64,000 bases of DNA. It comes from Mycoemilia scoparia. Taxonomy: Eukaryota > Kickxellomycota > Kickxellomycetes > Kickxellales > Kickxellaceae. Positions within the stretch are counted from its first letter, which is position 1, and each line of letters begins with the position of its first letter. This document shows, one piece after another, positions 10,683-20,875 of this stretch. The stretch spans positions 1 to 64,000 of the forward strand of contig JANBPU010000015.1 in assembly GCA_027575805.1 (NCBI GenBank), in the 5' to 3' direction. The position numbers were made by a program, and so were the translations under genes. The notes under the pieces are model-generated. The model was not told the DNA's origin. It did not search any database and worked only from the letters and a program-made list of their open reading frames with translations.

Positions 10683-13370
10683 CTATGTGCCATATTTGTG
10701 GCGATAGAAAGCAGGTGGCAAAGATACAGCCAAATCGGCCCAGGATCTCTCGATAACAACCATCTCATTGTCCTTAAGGAAATTGCTAGCCATAATGGGT
10801 TGGTACCTGGTCAGCATCCCAAAGTTTGGTATCTCATCGGCAACAATACCAGCTTCGTTAAGTCTATTGACAACCATCTCCTCCCACTCTTGATCGTCAT
10901 CCATACCATCTTCGCTTACATCCATGAATGACTGTTGATCACCTCCCTTATTGTTTTTACCATCATCATCGTCGTCGTCATCATCATCATCATCACCACC
11001 ACCATTGGACGTTGTTGTCTTGTGAGATTGTTTGGACAATTTGAGTTGAGCTCTGGCTTTTGCGGCCTTCCGAAGTGCAGATACCTGATTGAAGATACCC
11101 TGTTCAATTCTTTTCCGCTTAGTCACGTTAAGCAATGTTCTTGGATCACCTGGTGGCTTTGACAAGTCAACACGGCAGATGAACATTGGCGCATGCAAGT
11201 AAATACATTCAGGCTCGGCTGGATTGGTAATGATCGACGAAACCTTGTCACCGATATTTTTAAAGTTTTTGGGGAACGTGTCGTGTGAGTACTTCTTGGA
11301 CCAGTCAATTAGAGATTTGGTTTCAGCATCCCATACAAATATGTTCCTGTCAGACGTACATGCGACTATTTGGTGTGAATACTGGCCACACCGGAATCCA
11401 ATGGCTGTGTATGGGTTGGTGCTTGTGTTTCCGAACTGAGGCAACGAAGCATGGTACTCGAGCTTTTCAAGGTCAAATACATGGCCATAGCTAAGCGAAT
11501 CTGTAGTGAGTAAATAGCGGCCATCCGAACTAATAGCAATATTGTTGATTGTGCGCACTTGCTTCAAAATAACAATTCCAGAATCATTGGATGGATGCGA
11601 GCCAATGATGGTAAGGCTGTCCTCGGCATTTTCTTTGTCTTCGTCCCATTCTTCTTCAGTTTCTCTATGATGAGCAAATCTCTTGAGAACTGGGAACTCG
11701 TCATCCTCATACTTGGTTATATCGACAACTACAATCAGGCTTTCGGAGGTACAGACGATGAGCTTTTTTGAATCAGGAGTGAATGCCAGCCTGGTGGCAT
11801 TCTGGAATTTTAGGTGCTTGGGAACAAGGTTTTTGGGTGGGAAAGCGGCCATCTTTTTTACAGTAAACAAGTCTTCATGAGTATCATCTTTTGTGACCTT
11901 GAAAAGGCGAACCAGGACATTGTCAGAGGCTGCAATCCATGACCCGTTCTTCGAGATTGCGCTGCTTATCAAGGCTGAAGATGTCTTGAGATCAAGTCTC
12001 AATACATTCTTTGGAAGCTTCAAAACTGGCATATCATGACCTGTTTCTAGAAGGGCCATTGTGTCTCCAGAGGCAGGTTGGGCTGAGCCAAGCTGCCATA
12101 CCTTGATACTGCTGTTCTGTCTTTGCATGAATAGTCTGGCATCGGAGGCAATGGATACAACACTGTGCATTGGTGGGAAACATGGCATCCGGCGCTGGGG
12201 CTTTTCTGGGAATGGTGTGGCTGGACAAGTGGCAAGTTGGGTATCTACACCACCAGAGACCAAAACATCTACAGGGCGGGTAGTGTCGACAGCAAGAGCA
12301 CGCACATCATGAGTGTGGTAGCGTCTGAACCCGGCAACAATCCACTTTGGTGATCTGCGAGAACCACTACGGTTAGCATGTAGCTTGTTAGCATCGCTGT
12401 GACGTGGTCCATCGCTATTCTTTCTATGGTATACTGTGATCTTTGGGTCCACACCAGAAGAATATACAATCCTTCCTGATTCATCGGCTGCTAGGCAAAG
12501 GATATCTGCCTCATGAGACCTGAACTTCTGACTGACTACATCCTGTTTGTTGTCCCAGAATGTAACTTGTCCACGCGAATCTCCACTCACAATAGTTCCA
12601 TCGGGCAATGTAAGAATAGACCAGATCAAGGAGGGCTCATTTCCATCTCTTTCGACAGTCATTCTGGAAATGCAGTGACCAGACTCTACGTCCCATTTTC
12701 TAATAGTTCCATCGGCAGATCCAGTAACAATGACTTCGTCTCCTGGAATCCAAGATATACAAAGTATACGGCTCTTTATGGGATCAAAGCTTCTGACATA
12801 CTCCAGGGTATCATCGGCAATATCAAATAGCCGTACACGACCATCCTCAGTTCCAACAGCCAACATGGTTTGGAAGTTATTAGCGGCCATACACCACACC
12901 GAGCCACCATAAGAATCCACAACATGTTTGGGATTAAGAGTTGCCAAATCCCATTCAACAATAGCTGCATTGAGTCCAGCCGAAAATAATCTTGGTGGTG
13001 CTTGTCTCAATCTGTTGATTGCCGACTCTTGCTCTTCGGGCTCATCGAAAATCTCCAAATCGTCCTTTGTCAATTTAGTTTGATGAGTCCATACCACGAC
13101 TTCGAGACTTTGGCTCTTATTGCTGCTTGAATTATTTTTGTTACCGGTAGTGTTGTTTCCTTGTCCTGGAATAGTTTTTTCTAGCGTAAAGCCTGCACGA
13201 GTATTCCAAATTTCTATATCTCCATTTGCTCGACCTACTGCCAAGTATGGATATTTGATTCCTCCTGGCTTGATTGATCCGACATTGTGAGCTGCCGAAG
13301 GTGGTGCAAAGGCTAAGGAATTTATAGCCGATGGCACGTAGTCGCCAAACCTGCACCGGTGTACCTCCAT
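10683..13370 (-). CDS. UTP4 (cirhin-like), WD40 protein of the t-UTP/UTP-A complex
   Basis: An 895-residue WD-repeat protein, single exon, ATG at 13370, TAG at 10683. The N-terminus MEVHRCRFGDYVPSAINSLA and the extreme C-terminus (DLAVSLPPAFYRHKYGT) match the pattern I know for UTP4/cirhin. WD repeats run through most of the chain, e.g. YLAVGRANGDIEIWN, MLAVGTEDGRVRLFD, VIVTGSADGTIRKWD and TIVSGDSRGQVTFWD, consistent with tandem beta-propellers. Near the C-terminus an acidic insertion with a run of about eleven Asp (nt 10961-11000) follows a Lys/Arg-rich stretch, typical of nucleolar proteins. By family, UTP4 joins UTP-A on nascent pre-rRNA and is needed for early 18S rRNA processing in the small-subunit processome. 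It is somewhat longer than family members I know (about 690-780) because of low-complexity insertions. Confidence 0.9.
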   Translation of the reverse strand: MEVHRCRFGDYVPSAINSLAFAPPSAAHNVGSIKPGGIKYPYLAVGRANGDIEIWNTRAGFTLEKTIPGQGNNTTGNKNNSSSNKSQSLEVVVWTHQTKLTKDDLEIFDEPEEQESAINRLRQAPPRLFSAGLNAAIVEWDLATLNPKHVVDSYGGSVWCMAANNFQTMLAVGTEDGRVRLFDIADDTLEYVRSFDPIKSRILCISWIPGDEVIVTGSADGTIRKWDVESGHCISRMTVERDGNEPSLIWSILTLPDGTIVSGDSRGQVTFWDNKQDVVSQKFRSHEADILCLAADESGRIVYSSGVDPKITVYHRKNSDGPRHSDANKLHANRSGSRRSPKWIVAGFRRYHTHDVRALAVDTTRPVDVLVSGGVDTQLATCPATPFPEKPQRRMPCFPPMHSVVSIASDARLFMQRQNSSIKVWQLGSAQPASGDTMALLETGHDMPVLKLPKNVLRLDLKTSSALISSAISKNGSWIAASDNVLVRLFKVTKDDTHEDLFTVKKMAAFPPKNLVPKHLKFQNATRLAFTPDSKKLIVCTSESLIVVVDITKYEDDEFPVLKRFAHHRETEEEWDEDKENAEDSLTIIGSHPSNDSGIVILKQVRTINNIAISSDGRYLLTTDSLSYGHVFDLEKLEYHASLPQFGNTSTNPYTAIGFRCGQYSHQIVACTSDRNIFVWDAETKSLIDWSKKYSHDTFPKNFKNIGDKVSSIITNPAEPECIYLHAPMFICRVDLSKPPGDPRTLLNVTKRKRIEQGIFNQVSALRKAAKARAQLKLSKQSHKTTTSNGGGDDDDDDDDDDDGKNNKGGDQQSFMDVSEDGMDDDQEWEEMVVNRLNEAGIVADEIPNFGMLTRYQPIMASNFLKDNEMVVIERSWADLAVSLPPAFYRHKYGT

Positions 13371-14056
13371 TTGAAATTTCTTTAATATATGTATATTAAG
13401 TGTTTTATAATGTCAAATGTAAATCAGAATTAATAGACAATATGTAAGAACACTGTGTGTAAATTTATGTTGCTCACAACTGAGTGCGTGCGGTGGTGAA
13501 AGTATTGTATAGAGGAAAAGAGGTGTCTACTTGATACAGAAGGCTAAAGAGCTAAAGGGTTTTTTAGAATCAAGGGCTTTAAAAACACTGCTATAACAAC
13601 TAAGGACAAGTTAAATGTTTTTTTGATGAAAATTGTTTGTAGAATGATTTGATCACTCGATTTGATCCTGAATTCTAATCCAGAATGCTGAATTTTCTTG
13701 AATATCTAATACTTGAGGCCATTCAGTCACTTTAACAGCATGTTGTTTAAACAAGATATTACAAATTCTAGGTGAAATATCTCAACCACATGGATATTGT
13801 TAAGTATGTTTTAAACACGACTCGACAACCCCTCTATGTGTTAATTATTATATTAATGAACCAATAAATTTGGAAAAAGAAACATAAATGTAAAAAGTCA
13901 AAAGTATTATTGTTTGAGAAGTTGAAAAATAATAAACTGGTGGTCTTGTAATAGTGTATCACAACTATCAAATTACATTTTGTTTATGTAGTATCAAACC
14001 TTGAAATTATTGGCATGTTAAAGTCTGCAATTTAACCCTGAAAAGATGGGAAATCG
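13371..14056. other. UTP4 upstream region
   Basis: AT-rich noncoding sequence holding the UTP4 promoter on its left side. No other gene, repeat or RNA is visible. Confidence 0.5.
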
Positions 14057-14299
14057 CTAATCATCCGAACTTGGATCTGTCTTGGTATCCATCTTATATT
14101 GATTTAACATATCCACAACACTTCCTTTGCTTTTTGTTATACAGACATCAGGCTCATTTTGACTCAAACCCAAAATATATGTCTTGCTAGAGTAAATTTG
14201 GCTATCGACTTCCTTGTCTTTAGGGATTAATATAAAGCCCAAAGACAGCTTGTTAATATGGCGACTATTAAAATCTTTTCTTTCCTTGCGGTTACTCAT
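14057..14299 (-). CDS. Hypothetical 80-residue protein
   Basis: A minus-strand frame from a true ATG at 14299 to a stop at 14057. It reads as an ordinary hydrophilic protein: a basic start (MSNRKERKDFNSRH), a hydrophobic strand-like centre (LSLGFILIPKD, then SKTYILGLSQNEPD), and an acidic end (TKTDPSSDD). It has no signal peptide, Cys pairs or repeats. Amino-acid composition is more protein-like than the random short frames around it, but nothing identifies a family. It could be a small complete gene or one exon of a larger one. The evidence is only the open frame and composition. Confidence 0.35.
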   Translation of the reverse strand: MSNRKERKDFNSRHINKLSLGFILIPKDKEVDSQIYSSKTYILGLSQNEPDVCITKSKGSVVDMLNQYKMDTKTDPSSDD

Positions 14300-15119
14300 T
14301 ATTTGCCTATTTCAAGTAGTTGACTTGGGATATATTTTTGAAGCAAAAGTGTTAAAACTCTGTAAATATGATATATATAGATTTATATATGAAGAGCCTA
14401 TATTAATATATTCATATTGTTTGGCTCTCTAAGAGGATATTAGTAAGCTATTGATTTAGATTCTTTTAACAATAGATACCATTTAATAAAATGGTATTGA
14501 GAACATCTGATGCATTTTAAGCTATAGCAATATAGCTCTATTTTAATTTTAATTTAAAATCTTTAGTCTTTTTGGTTTTATACTATAATAAGATAAGCAG
14601 ATTTTAAGTAAAAGTATCCAATTAAAATAACGTAAATTTATCATTCATCACTATGCGCCGCTATTGTATTTAAGGATATGAAAAATTGCGACTTTGATGC
14701 CATTTACAATGCATTCGTCAATTCAATAGTCTAATCAACATCAACGTAATCTATGTTTAAATGCTCTTTCACATTAATACCTCTTTTACGAGTATGACCT
14801 CCTTTAAAATAGAATAATCAATGGCATTTGCATCCACCATTTCTTTTATCTCATGAAAACTTTCATTGTTCAGTTTCTAACAATTATATTAGAATTTGGG
14901 TAGCTGTGTTATAGCCACAGCCCGAATAAAAGCTCATGGAAATCATTGGCATCACAGCTTTATTGCAAACCGATAAAAACATATAAAACAAACTATATAT
15001 CCTGAACACACATACAAGTAAAATCATTTAATAGTTTTCTTTAAACATTTAAAAACCAACCCAATAACGATCTCGCCGTCACTACTGCTGTCAATAAAGT
15101 AAAACCAAGCCTATTAAGG
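14300..15119. other. Upstream region of the first Cys-rich gene
   Basis: Very AT-rich. From about 14920 to the ATG at 15120 it is recognisably similar to 49620-49840 upstream of the second Cys-rich gene (e.g. cccgaataaaagctcatgga against acctgaatgaaatcttatgg). It is the left part of an old duplicated unit. No other gene is seen. Confidence 0.55.
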
Positions 15120-15317
15120 ATGTGCTTAAAGCAATACATATACTGTAATAAATGTGGGCATATCTCAGGAGAAGAGAAAGTTCATTGCAAACAAGAATTT
15201 TGTAACAATCATGCTGTTGAGCAGTGCTTTAATGTGTGTTCTAAGTGTTATAAGCCGAAGCAAACCTGGTACACTCGTAGTAAAGATTATCTATCAAAGC
15301 GAAGTTTTTGGCACTAG
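15120..15317 (+). CDS. Small Cys/His-rich protein, paralogue A
   Basis: A 65-residue protein with the same Cys/His layout as the one at 49840: Cys at 2, 9, 12, 23, 28, 36, 40, 43 and His at 31. C9xxC12, C23, C28xxH31, C36xxxC40xxC43 and the shared HAVEQC and W(Y/F)TR motifs suggest a compact metal-binding (probably zinc) fold. It has no signal peptide. The leading Met-Cys and the CGH-like C12-G-H recall the many tiny MC...CGH proteins of fungi, whose functions are unknown. The two paralogues differ at most other positions yet keep every Cys, a sign of selection. The C-terminus (SKDYLSKRSFWH) differs from paralogue B, which has a hydrophobic tail. A one-base shift near 15298 would give a similar hydrophobic end here, so paralogue A may carry a frameshifted tail. 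It converges on a 5S rRNA gene about 220 bp away. Confidence 0.72.
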   Translation: MCLKQYIYCNKCGHISGEEKVHCKQEFCNNHAVEQCFNVCSKCYKPKQTWYTRSKDYLSKRSFWH

Positions 15318-15536
15318 TTTATTAGCATGTATTACTAGAGTTTTAAGCTAAAATATACAATGTGTTTAAACAAATTGTTATCAGGTTTCTTGTAAAAGTG
15401 ATAGATTTGTGTTGGAATTACTCAATAAAGAAAATATATTTCAGAATAGTCTCCTTTAAAGGTTACTAGGATATTCCCTTCTGGTGGAGAACTTGATATT
15501 AGGTAATAGCTAGAATTGATGAAAAAAATGCAAAAA
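15318..15536. other. Spacer between Cys-rich gene A and the 5S gene
   Basis: AT-rich 3' region with an aataaag polyadenylation-like signal near 15423. The stretch next to the 5S gene is the downstream end of that minus-strand gene and includes its T-run terminator at 15532-15536. Confidence 0.5.
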
Positions 15537-15652
15537 GTTGCTGCACCCGGTATTCGCGCATGGTCCCCCACTGCACTACTAACCGGGCCATCACGAGCTT
15601 AACTGCGATGATCGAACGGGTATCGGTGTGATCTCATGTGAATGGCCGCAAC
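15537..15652 (-). rRNA. 5S ribosomal RNA, copy A
   Basis: The minus strand reads GTTGCGGCC at the 5' end and GGTGCAGCAAC at the 3' end, which pair as helix I. Between them lie the conserved 5S signatures ATCGCAGTTAAGCTC, GGCCCGGTTAGTAGT, GGGGGACC and GCGAATACCGGGTGC. Length is 116 nt, within the usual 115-121. A run of five T immediately follows (minus strand, 15536-15532), a standard RNA polymerase III terminator. Internal promoter elements lie within the conserved centre. It differs from the copy at 50201-50316 by one base (15637 region, ctcatgtg against ctcgtgtg), so both look functional. The gene is dispersed rather than embedded in an rDNA unit. Confidence 0.95.
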
Positions 15653-15666
15653 TTGAACAGAAAATT

Positions 15667-16177
15667 GTAGTGACTTTGTAGGCTCAAGGCTCAAATGGCC
15701 TTCCAACTAAATCACTATTGTTTATGGTGGCTGTGCTGGTTCATTGTTATAATGTTATTATATATATTGTTTTAATGTTTGGATAACGGCCTATTTTGCT
15801 AGATATATGAATAATATAATAGTGGCCATATAGAAATTTTCTCTATAAAGAGACAGATGTTAGCTCTACCATATAATAATATACAGAGTTGTTTTATTCT
15901 TTACTTTTCTTGAGCTTTATCATCTTCTAGAGTTAGAAGTCTTCACCTAGTCACAGCCTTTTTGTCCCCCCAAATTTAATTCTTCTATTCTTAATTTTAC
16001 TTTATTTCATTATATTATCATCTATAAAACCCATATAAAAAATCCATATATTACAAAAACCCAAAACATTATTTCCCTTATTATTTACTAGCCATGACAG
16101 ATATTTCCTCTTTGCCCAAGGACAAGGCCACTCCTGAAAACACACCAGCTGCTGAACAAGCAAGCTACAACAAAATT
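15667..16177. mobile_element. 511-bp insertion beside 5S copy A
   Basis: At the second locus the 5S upstream flank reads ...acttgaacgg then aaaatttatacctgatag. At this locus the same flank is interrupted: aaaatt (15661-15666) is followed by unrelated DNA and the flank resumes with aaaatttatacctgatag at 16172. The aaaatt hexamer on both sides looks like a 6-bp target duplication. The inserted DNA carries what looks like a promoter (tctataaaac near 16021 after a CT-rich stretch) and a short coding start (16094-16186). I see no clear terminal inverted repeats or polymerase. It could be a captured gene fragment, a retroposed or non-autonomous element, or a deletion at the other locus. Confidence 0.5.
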
Positions 16178-16186
16178 TATACCTGA
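16094..16186 (+). pseudogene. Truncated 5' end of an unidentified gene inside the insertion
   Basis: ATG at 16094 opens a 30-codon frame: 26 codons from the insertion (MTDISSLPKDKATPENTPAA and six more) and four read from the 5S flank before TGA. It is preceded by a promoter-like CT-rich and TATA-like leader, as for a real, well-expressed gene. The protein-like start stops being protein-like exactly at the insertion junction, so I read it as the broken-off 5' end of a gene. The family is unknown; hydrophilic residues dominate. It could alternatively be a very short genuine gene. Confidence 0.4.
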
Positions 16187-16270
16187 TAGAATATGCTTGC
16201 TAATTATCTGATCTAATTATTTAATTCGCCATTTTTACCCCTATTATCCTAATCGTGTCATAGCTTTTTG
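16178..16270. repeat. Duplicated 5S-flank segment, copy A
   Basis: About 90 bp (tatacctgatagaatatgct ... aatcgtgtca) matches 50331-50420 beside the second 5S gene at roughly four of five positions. It marks the far edge of the duplicated unit. Confidence 0.75.
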
Positions 16271-17080
16271 GTGTGGTGAGATAAAAATTAAAAGACTGTA
16301 ATAAACATTCAAGATTTATACAGTCGTTTTAAATTATATGTCAAGCAATATCAGATCATGAGACTATGATTTATCAATTAAACCAAGCTACTTGTTATAG
16401 AGAGACACAATTTATATTATTTTTATTCGAATGAGAAAGCCAAGCATTGGCACTACAATATTTAGAATACAACTTTAATAGGATAACCATAGTCAACGCC
16501 CCATTTATACATTTATTAGCACATGTACATAAACATAGCACATCGATGCTCTTGTGGTTAACATACACTGTCGTCAGTGGTGGTGGTGGTGGTGGTGGTG
16601 ATGACGATGCCAAGAGTCTGTGGTACTGTATTCTATAGAGCAGGTAAGCATGCCCTCTCCTTCACTCTAGACATACTTTGGTTTATTTCCCCAATGTCTA
16701 GTTGACGGTAAATTATTGTGGGCCAAGGCCGATAAAGTAAAATCGAAAATATCTTGGCAAAAGATGAAGACGCGAGTTTGAATAAACGGATATTAGTGTC
16801 AAAAGGGTTGAGAATTCTGAAGGAAAAAGAGCACTAGGTGATCAATAATGTGCATATTGGATACTACTGCTTCTATCAATGTCACTAATTCCAGTAAAAA
16901 TAATAAGGACGAGAAGGTAATTTGTCAGATGCAAAAAGCCAAGGCAAGTTAGTGATGAACATATTAGACAACAAAGTAAAGAGGATGAGAAAACTAGTCA
17001 AGAACCTGAAATAAAACAGTAGCAATATTGAGAGTTGTATTAAACATAAGGATAATCTGGAACAGGTCACAAACTTGCCA
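16271..17080. other. Intergenic, no gene seen
   Basis: Contains a run of GGT triplets at 16577-16600. Short open frames here are created by that repeat. No gene or RNA is recognised. Confidence 0.5.
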
Positions 17081-17196
17081 TGTGGGTAATTATTTTTAAA
17101 GGACACATTTTGGTGACCAACGATTAAAGGGACAGTCACATCCAAATGGATGTCCAGCTTTACTAGTAAACATTCGTCCTTCAAAAATTATCTTTC
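17081..17196. mobile_element. MITE, copy 2 (degenerate)
   Basis: The left end (gtgggtaattatttttaaag) and right end (cgtccttcaaaaattatctt) are imperfect inverted repeats. The interior (ttttggtgaccaacgatta, ggatgtccagctttactagt) matches copy 1 at 10344-10458 in the same orientation. The outermost bases have diverged, so it is an old copy. Noncoding. Confidence 0.75.
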
Positions 17197-19411
17197 GTAG
17201 GTTTATGCTAATGAATTTATAATGTTGTTGTAATTATGGATTTAATAAAACAATTTGGACAATGATTTATTTAATGTTAACACATATTGGAAACATTCCC
17301 AAGGTATGATTTTCATAGGACTCTAGTATACCTATAGTGAAGACTCTGAGACTTGGACTGAACTCGGGGCACTTGAGGAAAGGAAATCACCTTGAGAAGA
17401 CGGCCCCGAGGTGAGCAGATGCGGCAAGGTGTCGATTTAATAAAGCTGGTGCCAGTTTGACATGCGCACATGTATCAAGCACTTTACACTGTCCCTTCTT
17501 TATTCTTTTGAGCTGCAGAATCGGGCAGATAATCCAGGTCTTGAGCCACTAGTATGGGGCTCTGTTGCAGCTATCAATTCAGTAGCCCGTTTACCAGGGC
17601 GTTCATGGCTGAATGAATACACACATAAGGTAGAATAAATCAATGGGATATTTATGCACAGAATGCCTGAATTTTTTCATTGATTGAAATCGAACCAAAG
17701 AGAAGGCTTGGAATGGGTCTCGAACTCTTACATTTGGCCCTGGTGGTGGAGTTGCTAATGGACAACAGGCTAACTGAAATACGTTTCGAGAGCAATGCTG
17801 TTTGCTATAGTAAGAGCAGCCACCTAAAAAATAAATGTGTCCATGTATGTCTTAATGGGAGTCGTGTTAAATGGACGGGGGGAAGGAATTGGATGCCCAG
17901 CAGCTGGGCTGATGTATTACTAATTGTTCAGGGCTTGAGCCATGAACACATCCAGATGTAGAGAAAGGCCAGAGCTCGCGCGGTTCAGATTAGCTACCAC
18001 TGCTGCTACAGACGACAGGCAAGAAACAATAAGCACATGTGTGTGGCTGAGCGGGAGTTGGTTGGAGAAGGATTTAAGGACCGAGTAAGCGGTGCTGATG
18101 GGCGCAAAGGAAGACACGATTATTGCATACTGAAGAGCTGCTGTGTGAGCAAGCAGCAGCAGAGGACATATAATGGATTCGATGCAGGATTTCCAAAAAA
18201 GGATATAGAGCGTGTTGGTATTTTGGCTGGAGCAGTGTGCGTGAGCCCGTTCTTTTGAGCAGACACTTTCAAACTTGTCAGAGTCCGCCAAAGATAAACA
18301 CGCATCAGAGCAGCTTGAGTTACTGCAAAACAATGACGATGCTTGGCTCAGGATTAGTTTGTTTATCATGGCTCACAGTGAACTGTGGTTGTTGCATTTG
18401 AGTAGAGGATTTATTATCGTGTAGTGTCCAGTGGATGCTATTTTGAGGTTTTTCTGATACACTGTCGAATGCGAGTGTGGGTATTGGTTGTTGCACTATT
18501 GTGAATTGGGCTTTTCTTTGAAGGTATTCCCAAAACATATCGTCCCATCCGTATGTTTGTGTGCTGTGCCGCTATTGTTACATATACCAGCCCAGCCATC
18601 TCGCTCTCTTTGACCATTGGAAGTGTAGAATAGAGAATATTCCTGGGCTGATGATGGTTAAAGTGTAAATAGCATGGCCGCCGCCTTTCTATTCTATTAT
18701 AAAGGACATAATGTTACCCTGCATTTCTTGCGGATTTTACTTCTAGCGCTCCTTTCTTTCTCTCTTTCTTTTTACTTCCCGCTATCCACGCAAACACGCA
18801 CAACAACCTTTATCCTAACGAATATTTATCCAAAGGAGCCAAGCTACGCACACACATATCGTAACAATAGTAGTAGTAGTAGCAGCACCACCAGCAACTT
18901 AGAGACCAAGATTGTTTAATATTTTCAGAGCTTTACCTGTAACTGTTTTTTACAAATCTATCCTCTGAAATTTTGAGCTCTTTTCTCTGGCTTTCACTAT
19001 TGTTTGTTGTTTGACCTCTTTTACAAAATATCTCCGTTTCAAATACTGCTGGAAGCAGCGTCTTGAGGCTTATAAAGATATTTTACGAAACGCATCTCTC
19101 CCTATATTTAACTCCCACCCTTTCCTTTACCAACAGGATCATTTCTGTTAGACGCGCTTATTGCTTCGTTTCCTCCCCCTTCCTTTAAAACACGTAGACC
19201 GTCCGTTGTCAACAGGGGTTTTATTTCTAGCTTTCGCTGGTCCTAAAGCGAAGAAACAGGCCATTTTAACGATACACACTCAATAACTTCCAGACAAATC
19301 AGGAAAGAACACTGGCGATATACATCCGGATATTCAACCAGTTTATTTGTAACTCCCATATACACACACACGCGCGCTTGTTTTTAAACACACAACTATA
19401 GCATCAACAAG
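17197..19411. other. Long region upstream of the tyrosinase gene
   Basis: No gene recognised in the first 1.4 kb. Frames such as 17920-18369 (-) lack domains and have odd composition. From about 18,700 to 19,411 the plus strand becomes pyrimidine-rich with many CT and CA runs (e.g. acacacacgcgcgc near 19365), a pattern seen before several genes in this window and probably the promoter and 5' leader of the tyrosinase gene. Confidence 0.5.
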
Positions 19412-20875
19412 ATGAAGAACTTCTTTGCTGTTGTCATTGGCTTATTACTCTTGGCCTTACAGCTAGTCGAAGCTGGTAGTAACGGCGGGGGCTGCAAAAA
19501 CCCCATTGTCCGCAAAGAGATTAGAAGTGCTTCCGATGAGGAACGCAAGAACTTTTTCGAAGCCCTTCAGGTTATGAAAAACAACGGCGTGGTCGACAAG
19601 CTGGCCAAAATACATAACGACCAGGCCAACTATGTCCACAACAGCACCATTTTCCTTGCATTCCACCGCTACTTTGTCAAGGTTTTCGAAAACGAACTTC
19701 AGAAGGCTAAGCCCGGTGTCTCCGCCCTGTACTGGGACTGGACCCTTGACGCCCAGCATCCCGAGAACAGCATCTTGTTTACTCCCGAGTGGTTTGGCGG
19801 GAATGGCCAGGGTGATGACCACTGTGTTAAGGATGGCATCTTCAAGGAGTGGCAGTTCACCACCATCGATAAGCACTGTTTGAAGCGCATCTATAACAAG
19901 GGCAACGCTATCAATGCTCTGTATCCCTATGAGGCTATTCTTGGAAACATCAACAACTCGGCCAACTACGACCAGCTTACTCATGCCATCGAAGGCGGAT
20001 GCCACGGCTTTGTCCACCTGGGTATGGGCGGCGACATGACCGAGATGTACGCGCCCAACGACATTACTTTCTGGCTGCACCACGGCATGATCGATATGAT
20101 CTACTACCAGTGGCAGATGGTTGACTATGAGACTCGCAAGAACGATATCAGCGGGAAGCTTGTCGGCGGTGTTGAGGAAATATCCCACGATACTCCTTTG
20201 CCTGGCTATCCCGATGTCAAGGTCGGCGATGTCCTTGACTTCAAGAACAATTTGCTTTGCTATGTTTACGAAGAGACTGGAACCGCCAAGGCCATGAAGA
20301 TTGCAGAGGAGGCCGCCAGGAAGGCTGCTGAATACAAGAAGAGCCAGGGCTCTGGCAAGGGTAACAGCAAGCGCGATCTCCTTGGCGGCGTCCTGGGTGC
20401 CGTTGGCGATACTGTCGGCAATGTGGTTGAAGATGTTGGCGATGTCGTCAAAGATGTCGGTGATGTGGTTGAGGATGTGGTTGAGAGCGTCAGTGACCTT
20501 CTCGATGCTGTTGGTGATGCCATCAAGGATATCACAAAGGCCCTGGGCCTCGAAGACGTCGATCTTAACCTGCTTGACCCCAAGGATCTCAAGCTCCCGA
20601 TTCCTGACAAGCCATGCGGAGGCTGGGTTGCCATGACCGGAATCAGCCCTGCTCTTATTGATGAGCAGCACAAGCAGATGGTCCAGACCATTAAGAAGTA
20701 CAACAGCATGAAGTACTATATCTCTCCTTCGGCCATCCACTATGCTCACCGTCTCGCTGCTATCAGAAATGCAACCACGACCTCCACTCCTGTCGTTGTT
20801 CCACCTCGTCGCAAGTGCATTCCGCGCACTCCATCTCCTGCCCCCGCCTACTCAGCACTCCCAGTTGCTGCTTAA
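19412..20875 (+). CDS. Secreted tyrosinase-domain copper oxidase with a periodic insert
   Basis: A 487-residue protein, ATG 19412, single exon. Residues 1-21 are a signal peptide (MKNFFAVVIGLLLLALQLVEA). Type-3 copper ligands are in place: CuA H68, H76 and H85 (KIHND, YVHN, AFHRYF) and CuB H198, H202 and H223/H224 (CHGFVH, FWLHHGMIDMIYYQW). YWDWTLD at 107-113 is also typical. By family, tyrosinases oxidise phenols to quinones (melanin or cross-linking); a wall or extracellular role is inferred. After the catalytic core, about residue 320, a dibasic KR in NSKRDLLGG resembles a Kex2 site. It is followed by about 60 residues of repeated VGDVV(E/K)DVG units predicted to be amphipathic, then a second region (GGWVAMTGISPALIDEQHKQ) and a Pro-rich tail. 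The gene is C/G-rich at third positions compared with neighbours, suggesting high expression. Confidence 0.9.
   Translation: MKNFFAVVIGLLLLALQLVEAGSNGGGCKNPIVRKEIRSASDEERKNFFEALQVMKNNGVVDKLAKIHNDQANYVHNSTIFLAFHRYFVKVFENELQKAKPGVSALYWDWTLDAQHPENSILFTPEWFGGNGQGDDHCVKDGIFKEWQFTTIDKHCLKRIYNKGNAINALYPYEAILGNINNSANYDQLTHAIEGGCHGFVHLGMGGDMTEMYAPNDITFWLHHGMIDMIYYQWQMVDYETRKNDISGKLVGGVEEISHDTPLPGYPDVKVGDVLDFKNNLLCYVYEETGTAKAMKIAEEAARKAAEYKKSQGSGKGNSKRDLLGGVLGAVGDTVGNVVEDVGDVVKDVGDVVEDVVESVSDLLDAVGDAIKDITKALGLEDVDLNLLDPKDLKLPIPDKPCGGWVAMTGISPALIDEQHKQMVQTIKKYNSMKYYISPSAIHYAHRLAAIRNATTTSTPVVVPPRRKCIPRTPSPAPAYSALPVAA

Noticed and set aside
17920..18369. 149-codon minus-strand frame
   Set aside because: Odd Ser/Cys/Leu-rich composition, no domain, no splice partners. 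Probably chance.
19463..20749. 428-codon open frame on the minus strand, antisense to the tyrosinase gene
   Set aside because: It mirrors the strong codon bias of the tyrosinase gene. The product has no domain and the plus strand encodes intact copper-site motifs.
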